This document shows, in pieces, positions 1 through 9,914 of a stretch of 9,914 nt of DNA; positions within the stretch are counted from its first letter, which is position 1, and the number at the start of each line of letters is the position of its first letter. The notes under the pieces are model-generated. The model did no database searches and was not told the DNA's origin. It was given only the letters and a program-made list of their open reading frames with translations. The position numbers were made by a program, and so were the translations under genes. This stretch comes from Archangium sp. (GTDB lineage: Bacteria; Myxococcota; Myxococcia; Myxococcales; Myxococcaceae): assembly GCA_016793585.1 (NCBI GenBank), contig JAEUJR010000321.1, positions 1 to 9,914 of the forward strand, written 5' to 3'.

Positions 1-1050
1 GTCGTCTCGTTGAGCTGCCCGTCGAAGCACCTCGAGGCGATGCTCGAGCTGATGGGGCTGGTGCTGTTGTCACCCGACTTCCCCGACGCCGAGATCGAGC
101 TGGCAAGACGGCGAACGTTGGCGCAGCTGCAGAACGAGCTCGACGACCCCGGCGCGCTGGCTGAACGCGCCTGGGCCCGCGCGATGTGGGGCAACCACCC
201 GTACGGCCACGAGACGCTCGGGCAGAAGAAGTCGCTCGAGGCAATGTCGCGTGACGACCTCGTGCAGTTCCACCGCACCCGCCTCAGCCCGGCCCTGGGG
301 CACCTCTACGTGGTCGGCGACATCGACGTCGATCGCATCACCACCGTCGCCGAGCGCGTCTTCGGCGGCTGGAAGGGCGGGCCTGAGTTCGCGCCGCTCG
401 TCCCCGACTGGGACGGCCCCGCAAAGGCGGGCCAGGTGATCATCGTCGACAAACCCGAGCAGACGCAGGCGCAGATGCGCATCGGCGCGGCGGGCGTGAA
501 GCGAGGCCACGTCGACCACTTTCCGCTGATGGTGATGAACGCCGTGCTCGGCGGTGGCTTCACCTCGCGCCTCATTCGCGAGATCCGCGTGAAGCGCGGC
601 CTCTCGTACGGCGCGAGCAGCTCGTTCGACATGATGAGCGGCGCCGGCACGTTCCTCGTCAGCTCGTTCACCAAGACCGACAGCATCAACGAGCTGATCG
701 ACGTGTCGCTCGGTGAGATCGCCAAGATGCGCGCGAAGGGCCCGACCACCATCGAGGCCGACACCATGAAGCGCTACATCACCGGCCTCTATCCCGCGCG
801 GCTCGAGACCAACGAAGCCGTCGCCGGGGCCGTCGCCGACGTGCAGCACTACGGCCTGCCGGAAGACTGGATCAGCGCATACCGCGATCGCGTGAACGCG
901 GTGACGGCGAAGGACGCGGCGGTCGCCGCCAGCAAACACCTCTTCGAGGACAAGCGGGTGATCGTGCTGGTTGGCAACGCCGAAGCGTTGGCTCCGAAGG
1001 TTCAACAGTACGGTCAGGTGTCGGTGGTGCAGCCCGCCGAGCTCGAGTGA
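1..1050 (+). CDS. M16-family zinc metallopeptidase, 3' part (5' end outside window)
   Basis: The frame is open from base 1, so the gene starts upstream; a TTG at 10 is in frame but falls inside the domain. The 349 visible residues cover the second half of an M16 N-terminal domain and the whole C-terminal domain. Near residue 46 the motif NELDDP has the position of the distal zinc-ligand Glu of the family, followed by NHPYGHETLG and a core strand LYVVGDID. Around residues 180-205, LGGGFTSRLIREIR followed by KRGLSYG is the conserved C-terminal-domain segment with the Arg and Tyr that contact substrate. The HxxEH catalytic motif should lie about 75 residues before that Glu, outside the window, so activity cannot be confirmed. 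In bacteria these proteins are usually periplasmic or envelope peptidases. The stop overlaps the next gene's start (GTGA). Family assignment is firm; substrate is unknown. Confidence 0.93.
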   Translation, partial: VVSLSCPSKHLEAMLELMGLVLLSPDFPDAEIELARRRTLAQLQNELDDPGALAERAWARAMWGNHPYGHETLGQKKSLEAMSRDDLVQFHRTRLSPALGHLYVVGDIDVDRITTVAERVFGGWKGGPEFAPLVPDWDGPAKAGQVIIVDKPEQTQAQMRIGAAGVKRGHVDHFPLMVMNAVLGGGFTSRLIREIRVKRGLSYGASSSFDMMSGAGTFLVSSFTKTDSINELIDVSLGEIAKMRAKGPTTIEADTMKRYITGLYPARLETNEAVAGAVADVQHYGLPEDWISAYRDRVNAVTAKDAAVAASKHLFEDKRVIVLVGNAEALAPKVQQYGQVSVVQPAELE

Positions 1051-1739
1051 CCGTGCTGACGTTGCTCACGCCCGAGGGCTCGAAGGGCCTCATCGCCGTC
1101 GACAAGCCCGCGGGCATGCTCGTCATTCCCGGGCGCGCAGGTGAAGAGGTCGAAGGGCCGTGCGTGCGTGACACGCTCGCGAAGCAGCTCGGGCGGCCCG
1201 TGATGATCGTTCACCGCATCGATCGCGATACCTCGGGCGTGCTGTTGCTCGCCCTCGACGCAGACTCGCATCGGCAGGCCTCGATGGCCTTCGAGCACGG
1301 CAAGGTGAAGAAGACCTACCTCGCGCTGGTGCAGGGCGTGGTGCGTGCGCCGCTCGACATCGATCTGCCGCTGATGGAGGCCCGGAAGCGGAAGATGAAG
1401 GTCGCTCCCGAGGGCTTCCTCGGGAAAGAGAGCCGCACGCTCGTTCGCCCAGTCGAGACGTTCGCGAAGGCGACGCTGGTGGCGTGCGAGCCGCTCACGG
1501 GGCGGCAACACCAGATTCGGGTGCACCTCATGGCCAAGGGGCATCCACTGCTGGTCGATCACCAGTACGGGCGACGGCAGCCATTGCTCGAGAAGGATCT
1601 GGGCGGGCAGGGGGAAGCGGTGGTGCTCGAGCGCACGCCGCTCCACGCTGCTTCGCTCGAAATTCCTGAGATGAACTTCAAAGCCGAAGCGCCATTGCCG
1701 CCCGACATGGTGGCGACGATGGCTCGACTCAGAGCGTGA
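1047..1739 (+). CDS. RluA-family RNA pseudouridine synthase
   Basis: A 230-residue protein of the RluA/RluC/RluD pseudouridine synthase family, which isomerises specific uridines in rRNA or tRNA in the cytoplasm. DKPAGM (residues 19-24) is the usual first motif. HRIDRDTSG (56-64) is the catalytic motif with the nucleophilic Asp at 59, and TGRQHQIRVHL (151-161) is the conserved RNA-site motif near the C-terminal half. There is no N-terminal S4 RNA-binding domain, which puts it nearer the short RluA/TruC-like members; the exact target base cannot be read from sequence. The GTG start at 1047 shares GTGA with the M16 stop, suggesting translational coupling, and little coding space exists for another start. 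The last 11 bases overlap the end of the convergent cupin gene. Confidence 0.93.
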   Translation: MTVLTLLTPEGSKGLIAVDKPAGMLVIPGRAGEEVEGPCVRDTLAKQLGRPVMIVHRIDRDTSGVLLLALDADSHRQASMAFEHGKVKKTYLALVQGVVRAPLDIDLPLMEARKRKMKVAPEGFLGKESRTLVRPVETFAKATLVACEPLTGRQHQIRVHLMAKGHPLLVDHQYGRRQPLLEKDLGGQGEAVVLERTPLHAASLEIPEMNFKAEAPLPPDMVATMARLRA

Positions 1740-2091
1740 CGCCGTTCGGCGCGGTGAACTCCGACACCGGAGCATCACCCGTGTTGACGACCTCGGCCGG
1801 CTCGAAGATCAACACCTCGGCTTCTTCGTCGGCGGCGGTTCGATGCTCGACACCCACGGGCACGACGGTGAGCTGACCGGGGCCCAGCTCGACGACGCGA
1901 TCGCGGTACTCGACGCGAAAGGTGCCGCGCACGACGAGGAAGAGCTCGCTCGCCGTCTCGTGCCGATGCCAGGGGAACACGCCCTTCACCTTCACGGCCT
2001 TCACTTCCTGGCCGTTGAGCTGGGCGATCACCTTCGGCCGCCAGTGCTCGTCGATTCGCGCGAACTTCTCGGCGAGATCGATGCGCTCCAT
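1729..2091 (-). CDS. Small single-domain cupin protein
   Basis: A 120-residue protein consisting of one cupin barrel. Motif 1 is complete (residues 37-56: G, then H42-x-H44, Glu49 and Gly56) and motif 2 is complete (G72, P78, G80, H83), so all four metal ligands (H42, H44, E49, H83) are present and a mononuclear metal site is expected. Small stand-alone cupins of this kind are common and have varied or unknown roles, so no reaction is assigned. The ATG at 2091 was chosen because it lies one base after the stop of the upstream minus-strand gene. The frame stays open to 2199, but that stretch is an Arg/Pro-rich shadow of the neighbour. The two genes are probably cotranscribed and translationally coupled. 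The 3' end overlaps the pseudouridine synthase gene by 11 bases. Confidence 0.9.
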   Translation of the reverse strand: MERIDLAEKFARIDEHWRPKVIAQLNGQEVKAVKVKGVFPWHRHETASELFLVVRGTFRVEYRDRVVELGPGQLTVVPVGVEHRTAADEEAEVLIFEPAEVVNTGDAPVSEFTAPNGVTL

Positions 2092-2092
2092 C

Positions 2093-2650
2093 TCAGCTCT
2101 CGGGCGTCTCGGGCGCGGGCGCCGCAGCTTCACCCTCGGCCGGAGCCGCGGGCTTCGCGCCCGGGTGCAGCTGATTGAACGAGGGCTTCTGCGCGCCATC
2201 GCCCTTGCCGTGCACGAGCGTCTTCACGTCGGCCTTGAAGGTGATGTCGACCTTGTCGACGCGCACGGCACTCACGATGCCGAACCCGAACGTCGGGTGA
2301 TCGACCACCTCGTCGACCTTGTACGTCTCCCGAATCGAGTACTTCTTCGCCTTCGTCAGGTCCTTGCCCTTGAGCAGCTCGTCGAAGCCGATCACCACGA
2401 CCTCTGCTTTCGGCGTTCGGGGCCGAGCGGGTGCCGACGACGTCGACGACTTCTTCGGTGCCGCGAACGAGGTCGCCTTCTGCAGTGGCTGCGCGCCGCG
2501 GAACATGTGCTGCGACTGGCAGGTGTTGCACTGCACGCGTTTGATCGCCGTGCCGACCATCGCGAGGATCGTGTGCGCCAGGTTCATGTCGCACTTGTTG
2601 CAATGGGCGTCGACTTCGCCGCCGACTCGGATCGCGCTCGGGGGATTCAT
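2093..2650 (-). CDS. Zinc-ribbon protein with Tudor-like C-terminal segment, unknown function
   Basis: A 185-residue soluble protein. Two CxxC pairs (C17/C20 and C41/C44) frame a zinc-ribbon of about 30 residues. A Lys/Ser/Ala/Pro-rich linker follows (about 60-82). A segment at about 111-147 contains VVDHPTFGFGIVSAVR and then VDITFKADVKTLVHG. That pattern (V-x-H-P-x-F-G-x-G-x-V, acidic strand, then K-T-L) resembles the Tudor-like fold at the C-terminus of UvrD/PcrA helicases and, more loosely, CarD-type RNA-polymerase-binding domains; this is inference from pattern. The tail is Ala/Pro/Glu-rich. The start is ATG 2650; an in-frame ATG at 2668 would add six residues (MLLAPA). The longer open frame upstream is a shadow of mlaE. 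Its stop is one base before the cupin start. A regulatory or nucleic-acid-associated role is possible but unproven. Confidence 0.82.
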   Translation of the reverse strand: MNPPSAIRVGGEVDAHCNKCDMNLAHTILAMVGTAIKRVQCNTCQSQHMFRGAQPLQKATSFAAPKKSSTSSAPARPRTPKAEVVVIGFDELLKGKDLTKAKKYSIRETYKVDEVVDHPTFGFGIVSAVRVDKVDITFKADVKTLVHGKGDGAQKPSFNQLHPGAKPAAPAEGEAAAPAPETPES

Positions 2651-2755
2651 TGCGGGCGCAAGTAGCATGCTCGTCGTCGGCCGCAAGGCTCGCCCGTTCG
2701 ACCCGGTGGAATGTCGAGGGCGCACGGCGGGAACCAAGTATGGTGCCCGCGCCTC
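2651..2755. promoter_or_regulatory. Divergent intergenic region between the zinc-ribbon gene and the mla-like operon
   Basis: These 105 bases separate two outward-facing units and must hold the promoters of both, unless mlaE starts at ATG 2711. There is no obvious palindromic operator and no strong Shine-Dalgarno sequence before either start. On the plus strand a TATGGT at 2739-2744 could be a -10 element, but no matching -35 is visible. Confidence 0.5.
2659..2686 (-). promoter_or_regulatory. Possible sigma70-like promoter giving a near-leaderless zinc-ribbon mRNA
   Basis: Read on the minus strand, TTGCGG (2686-2681) and TACTTG (2664-2659) are separated by 16 bases. Each matches the sigma70 consensus only partly. 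Transcription would begin about six to eight bases past the -10, almost at the ATG at 2650, so the message would be leaderless. That fits the absence of a ribosome binding site. This is pattern matching in GC-rich DNA and is weak. Confidence 0.22.
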
Positions 2756-3577
2756 ATGTCGACGGACACCACCCAGGTGCAGCCTCCACCGAAGCGCCCG
2801 AACGCGCTCGCTCAGGCCGTGGAGTCGATCGGCGGCTCGATCACCCGCACCGTCGAAGACATCGGTGGCCTTGCCTCGTTGCTCGCCGACGTCTTGCGCT
2901 GGGCCGTTCGCCCGCCATTCCGCGTCGCCAACCTGATGGCCCAGCTCGACTTCGTCGGCGTGGGCTCCATTCTCATCGTCGCACTCACGGGCGTCTTCTC
3001 GGGCATGGTCTTCGCGCACCAGAGCGCTCGCGCCTTCGAGATGTTCAACGCCAAGTCGCTCGTCGGGCCGACGGTGACGCTGACGATCACGCGTGAGCTC
3101 GCGCCCGTGTTCAGCGCGCTCATGGTGACGATGCGCGCCGGCAGCGCGATGTGTACCGAGCTCGGCACGATGCGGGTGACCGAACAGGTCGACGCCCTCG
3201 AGACGATGGCCGTGAACCCGATTCAGTACCTGCTGGTGCCGCGCGTGCTCGCCGGCCTCATCATGGTGCCGATGCTGGTGATGATCTTCGATCTCGCGGG
3301 CGTCGGCGGCGGCTACTTCGTGTCGGTCGCGGTCAAGGGCGTCACGGCCGGCACCTTCATCTCGCGCACGCAGCAGTGGCTCGACCCCGAAGACATCGCC
3401 GAGGGCCTCATCAAGGGCGCCGTGTTCGGTCTCTACGTGGCGCTCGTCGCGTGCTTCAAGGGCTACGGGGCGAGCGGCGGTGCGAAGGGCGTCGGCCAGG
3501 CCACCACCGAAGCCATGGTGCTCTCGGCGCTCGGCATCTTCGTGCTCGATTACTTCGTGGGCGTTCTTCTCCACTAG
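2756..3577 (+). CDS. mlaE: MlaE-family ABC lipid transporter permease
   Basis: A 273-residue inner-membrane permease of the MlaE/TrgD1-type family, the membrane half of an ABC transporter that moves phospholipid between inner and outer membrane. After a polar N-terminus comes an amphipathic stretch (about 20-65), then hydrophobic segments at about 68-90, 104-127, 160-195, 220-236 and 252-272. The family's hallmark block lies at about 112-154: TRELAPVFSALMVTMRAGSA, then ELGTMRVTEQVDALETM and the closing VNP; it includes the coupling helix that meets the ATPase. The start is ATG 2756 because it gives the normal family length. ATG 2711 would add 15 residues unlike the family, and neither has a clear ribosome binding site. 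The stop is three bases before mlaF, so the genes form an operon. Confidence 0.93.
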   Translation: MSTDTTQVQPPPKRPNALAQAVESIGGSITRTVEDIGGLASLLADVLRWAVRPPFRVANLMAQLDFVGVGSILIVALTGVFSGMVFAHQSARAFEMFNAKSLVGPTVTLTITRELAPVFSALMVTMRAGSAMCTELGTMRVTEQVDALETMAVNPIQYLLVPRVLAGLIMVPMLVMIFDLAGVGGGYFVSVAVKGVTAGTFISRTQQWLDPEDIAEGLIKGAVFGLYVALVACFKGYGASGGAKGVGQATTEAMVLSALGIFVLDYFVGVLLH

Positions 3578-3580
3578 CGC

Positions 3581-4342
3581 ATGGCTTCGACTCCACAGCA
3601 GCCGATGATTCAGATCGTGGACCTGCACAAGTCGTTCGGGTCACACGAGGTGTTGTCGGGCATCACGCTCGACGTGCCAGCCGGCAGCACGCTCGTGATT
3701 CTCGGCGGCTCGGGCAGCGGCAAGACGGTGCTCATGAAGCACATGATCGGCCTGCTCAAGCCGGACTCCGGCCGGGTGATCATCGACGGTGAAGACATCG
3801 TGCCGCTCGGCGCCGAAGGCCTCGAGAAGATGCGGCGCAAGTTCGGCATGGTCTTTCAGGCCGCAGCACTCTTCGACTCGATGACGGTGTTCGAGAACGT
3901 GTCGTTTCCGCTGCGGGAACACCGCAAGGAGCTGGCGGAGGAGCAGATTCGCGCGCTGGTGAAAGAGAAGCTCGGCATCGTCGGCTTGAAGAACGTCGAA
4001 GAGAAGTACCCGGCCGATCTCTCGGGCGGCATGCGCAAACGTGTCGGTCTGGCGCGGGCGATCGTGCTCGACCCGAAGATCGTGCTCTACGACGAGCCCA
4101 CCACCGGCCTCGACCCGATCACCACCGACTACGTCGACGAGATGATCCTCGACGCGAAGAAGGAGCTCGGCGTCACCAGCGTCGTCATCAGCCATGACAT
4201 CGCGTCGGCCTTCAAGGTCGCCGACAACATCGCCTTCCTCTACCAGGGGCACATCGTCGATCAGGGACACCCGTCGGTGCTGCGGCACTCCGAGAACCCC
4301 GCCGTGAAGCTGTTTCTCTCGACCTGGTTCGGGAAGAACTGA
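3581..4342 (+). CDS. mlaF: MlaF-type ABC transporter ATPase
   Basis: A 253-residue ATP-binding subunit with every motif intact: Walker A GGSGSGKT (42-49), Q-loop Gln93, signature LSGGMRKR (147-154), Walker B ending in YDEP with the catalytic Glu172, D-loop TGLD, and switch His205. The signature with Met-Arg-Lys-Arg (rather than the Gln-x-Gln-Arg of import ATPases) and the segment VFQAAALFDSMTVFENV are typical of the MlaF/Ttg2A lineage. It should sit on the cytoplasmic face of the MlaE dimer and drive lipid transport. ATG 3581 lies three bases after the mlaE stop and has no strong ribosome binding site, so translational coupling is likely. No STAS-domain partner (MlaB) gene is adjacent. Confidence 0.95.
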   Translation: MASTPQQPMIQIVDLHKSFGSHEVLSGITLDVPAGSTLVILGGSGSGKTVLMKHMIGLLKPDSGRVIIDGEDIVPLGAEGLEKMRRKFGMVFQAAALFDSMTVFENVSFPLREHRKELAEEQIRALVKEKLGIVGLKNVEEKYPADLSGGMRKRVGLARAIVLDPKIVLYDEPTTGLDPITTDYVDEMILDAKKELGVTSVVISHDIASAFKVADNIAFLYQGHIVDQGHPSVLRHSENPAVKLFLSTWFGKN

Positions 4343-4364
4343 CGTGCGCCAACGTCGCGTTCGG

Positions 4365-4374
4365 GTAGGGTGGG
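4365..4374 (+). promoter_or_regulatory. Ribosome binding site that decides the start of the MCE gene
   Basis: A purine-rich run (AGGGTGGG at 4367-4374) lies seven bases before the GTG at 4382 and touches or overlaps the alternative GTG at 4370. The spacing favours 4382, giving a protein that starts MKKVFTPFRVG. Confidence 0.55.
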
Positions 4375-4381
4375 TGTCCCT

Positions 4382-5935
4382 GTGAAGAAGGTCTTCACCC
4401 CGTTTCGCGTCGGCCTGCTCGTCATCGCCGCCCTCGGCATTCTCTTCGGCTTCCTCACCTTCTCGAAGAAGGGCGGCATGGAGAAGGACGAGGCCGTCGA
4501 GGTCTACGCGTTCTTCAAAGACGCCAGCGGCCTCGGCAAGAAGTCGCGCGTGCAGATCGCCGGTATTCCCGTGGGCGAGATCATCGGCATCGAGCTCGTC
4601 GGCCTGCGCGCCAAGGTGACGATTCGCATCAAGAAGGAGATCGGCGTTCGGCGGAACGCGTCGCTCACCAAGCGCTCCGAGTCGCTGCTCGGCGACTACC
4701 TGATCGATCTCGCGCCCGGCACCGAAGAGTTTCCGCCGATCGAGAACGGCGAAGAGATCAAGAGCGTGCTCGACGCGCCCGGCATGGAGGCCGTGATGGG
4801 CAGCCTCCAGCTGATCGCCCAGGACGTGCAGCAGGTGACGAAGTCGCTGCGCAACGTGCTCGGTGGCGACAAGGGCCAGGCCTCGCTGGAGTCGATCCTC
4901 GCGAACCTCACGACGCTCACCGCCGCCGTCGACAAGACCGTGCGAGACACCTCGACGCGGCTCGATCAGATCCTCGGCAACATCGAGGGCATCTCGGGTG
5001 ACGTGCGCCGCATCACCACGAAGGAACAGGCGAGCATCTCGAACATCGTCACCAACCTCGACGTGATCTCGAAAGACGTGCGCGACGTGATCGCCACCGT
5101 GAAGCGCGTGGTGGGTGAGAACGAAGGCGAGGTCGAAGGCGGCGTGGCGAGCGTGAAGGAGACGCTCGCCAAGCTCGACCGCACGCTCGGCAACATCGAA
5201 GAGGTCTCGAAGAACATCAAAGAGGGCAAGGGCCCCGTCGGCGCGCTGGTCGCGAACGAGCGCCTCGGCCAGAAGCTGTCGGACACCATCGAAGACGTCT
5301 CTGACTTCGCCGGTCGGCTGACCGGCATGGAGTTCGAGGTCGGCGTTCGCACCGACTACCTGGTGAACCAGGGCGCCGCGAAGATCTTCGTCTCGGGCCG
5401 GCTCATGCCCAAGCCCGACAAGTACTACTTGATCGAGGCCGTCGACGACCCGCGCGGCAGCGTCGAGACCGTGCTCGTGCAGAACAACCCGCCCGGCGCC
5501 GGCGAGCCTGCGGTGCAGAAGCAGGTGCGCACGAAGGAGACGCTGAAGTTCTCGGCGCAGTTCGCCAAGCGGTACTCGTTCCTCACGCTGCGCCTCGGCA
5601 TCATCGAGTCGACCGGTGGCGTCGGGCTCGATCTCAACGTGCCGATCAAGTTCTTCTATTACTCGCGCTGGCTCGAAGACGCGCTCGTGATCAAGGTCGA
5701 CGCGTTCAACTTCTCGGTCGAGCAGCTCACCTTGCCCCGCATTCGCGCGACGTTGCGCTTCACGCCGTTCGAGCACGTCTACGTGAACGTCGGTGTCGAC
5801 GATGCGCTCAACAACACGAACCGCGACACGCTGACGAACAAGCTGATCTCGGGGCGAGACTTCTTCGTCGGCGCGGGCGTGTACTTCACCGACTCCGATC
5901 TCAAGTCGCTGCTGCCCCTGCTGCCGTCCCCGTGA
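4382..5935 (+). CDS. mlaD: MlaD-like MCE-domain lipid-binding protein with helical stalk and beta-rich C-terminus
   Basis: A 517-residue protein, much longer than the roughly 180-residue MlaD of E. coli. Residues 10-27 are a single N-terminal membrane anchor. Residues 38-130 are an MCE domain: VEVYAFFKDASGL, then VQIAGIPVGEI, then SLLGDYLIDLAPG. About 133-312 is a long, mostly helical region with heptad-like spacing, suited to a periplasmic stalk, including GKGPVGALV (282-290), a motif common in MCE proteins. From about 316 to 506 the sequence becomes beta-rich, with KYYLIEAVDDPRG (347-359) and alternating amphipathic strands ending in FFVGAGVYF, which resembles an outer-membrane barrel. It should bind lipid handed over by MlaE/MlaF and possibly bridge the periplasm; the barrel is inference. 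It follows mlaF by 39 bases. An upstream GTG at 4370 would add four residues. Confidence 0.9.
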   Translation: MKKVFTPFRVGLLVIAALGILFGFLTFSKKGGMEKDEAVEVYAFFKDASGLGKKSRVQIAGIPVGEIIGIELVGLRAKVTIRIKKEIGVRRNASLTKRSESLLGDYLIDLAPGTEEFPPIENGEEIKSVLDAPGMEAVMGSLQLIAQDVQQVTKSLRNVLGGDKGQASLESILANLTTLTAAVDKTVRDTSTRLDQILGNIEGISGDVRRITTKEQASISNIVTNLDVISKDVRDVIATVKRVVGENEGEVEGGVASVKETLAKLDRTLGNIEEVSKNIKEGKGPVGALVANERLGQKLSDTIEDVSDFAGRLTGMEFEVGVRTDYLVNQGAAKIFVSGRLMPKPDKYYLIEAVDDPRGSVETVLVQNNPPGAGEPAVQKQVRTKETLKFSAQFAKRYSFLTLRLGIIESTGGVGLDLNVPIKFFYYSRWLEDALVIKVDAFNFSVEQLTLPRIRATLRFTPFEHVYVNVGVDDALNNTNRDTLTNKLISGRDFFVGAGVYFTDSDLKSLLPLLPSP

Positions 5936-5966
5936 GCCTGGCGGCAGGTCGCTTTCGGGGCGCTGC
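5936..5966. other. 31-base convergent gap between the MCE gene and the giant OmpA frame
   Basis: Only a four-base-pair hairpin (CCTG, loop GCGG, CAGG) is visible and there is no T-run on either strand, so no intrinsic terminator can be supported. The two transcripts probably read into each other or end by Rho. Confidence 0.6.

Positions 5967-9914
<3,948 letters not shown>

Noticed and set aside
70..1005. Minus-strand open frame of 311 codons opposite the M16 gene
   Set aside because: No recognisable motifs and biased composition, while the plus frame is a clear M16 peptidase.
1922..2665. Plus-strand open frame of 247 codons across the cupin and zinc-ribbon genes
   Set aside because: It covers two minus-strand genes with intact cupin and CxxC motifs; its own product is Arg/Leu/His-rich with no domain.
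2651..3628. N-terminal extension of the zinc-ribbon frame up to 3628
   Set aside because: It lies opposite mlaE and encodes an Arg/His/Asp-rich shadow; the recognisable protein starts at the ATG at 2650 (or 2668).
3641..5776. Minus-strand open frame of 711 codons opposite mlaF and the MCE gene
   Set aside because: The plus-strand proteins here are clear family members. The minus product is a His/Arg/Asp/Leu-rich string without domains, the usual shadow in GC-rich DNA.
5937..5948. CCTG-GCGG-CAGG hairpin as an intrinsic terminator
   Set aside because: The stem is only four base pairs and no T-run follows on either strand.

Overview
The window is GC-rich, densely coding DNA that looks like a chromosome segment from Myxococcota (former Deltaproteobacteria). 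This assignment is inferred from three things: a MYXO-CTERM-like tail (Gly-rich, Gly-Cys-Ser, hydrophobic stretch, Arg/Lys cluster), long tandem-95/thrombospondin-type-3 repeat proteins joined to OmpA modules, and an Mla-type operon whose MCE protein carries a long C-terminal extension. No tRNA, rRNA, insertion sequence, CRISPR array or attachment site was seen, and genes fill almost the whole window.

Layout. (1) 1-1739, plus strand: the 3' part of an M16 zinc-peptidase gene, overlapping by GTGA with an RluA-type pseudouridine synthase gene. (2) 1729-2650, minus strand: a two-gene unit, first a zinc-ribbon protein with a Tudor-like C-terminal segment, then a small complete cupin; the cupin gene ends 11 bases inside the pseudouridine synthase gene. 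(3) 2651-2755: a divergent intergenic region, the only sizeable non-coding stretch. (4) 2756-5935, plus strand: a compact mlaE-mlaF-mlaD-like operon for an ABC lipid transporter (permease, ATPase, MCE substrate-binding protein). (5) 5967-9914, minus strand: one open frame running off the right edge. In protein order it encodes tandem-95 cadherin/Ig-like repeats, about 17 calcium-binding thrombospondin-type-3 units, a MYXO-CTERM-like tail, an apparent second signal peptide, an outer-membrane beta-barrel, a short TSP3 linker and a shortened OmpA-like domain.

The right half is about the cell envelope: the Mla-type operon probably moves phospholipid between the membranes, and the convergent giant frame encodes surface and outer-membrane/peptidoglycan-associated modules. 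The most unusual observation is inside that frame. What look like two complete secreted proteins, a MYXO-CTERM-sorted repeat adhesin and an OmpA-type barrel protein with its own signal peptide, are joined without a stop codon, and one Arg/Lys cluster appears to serve as both the tail of the first and the start of the second.
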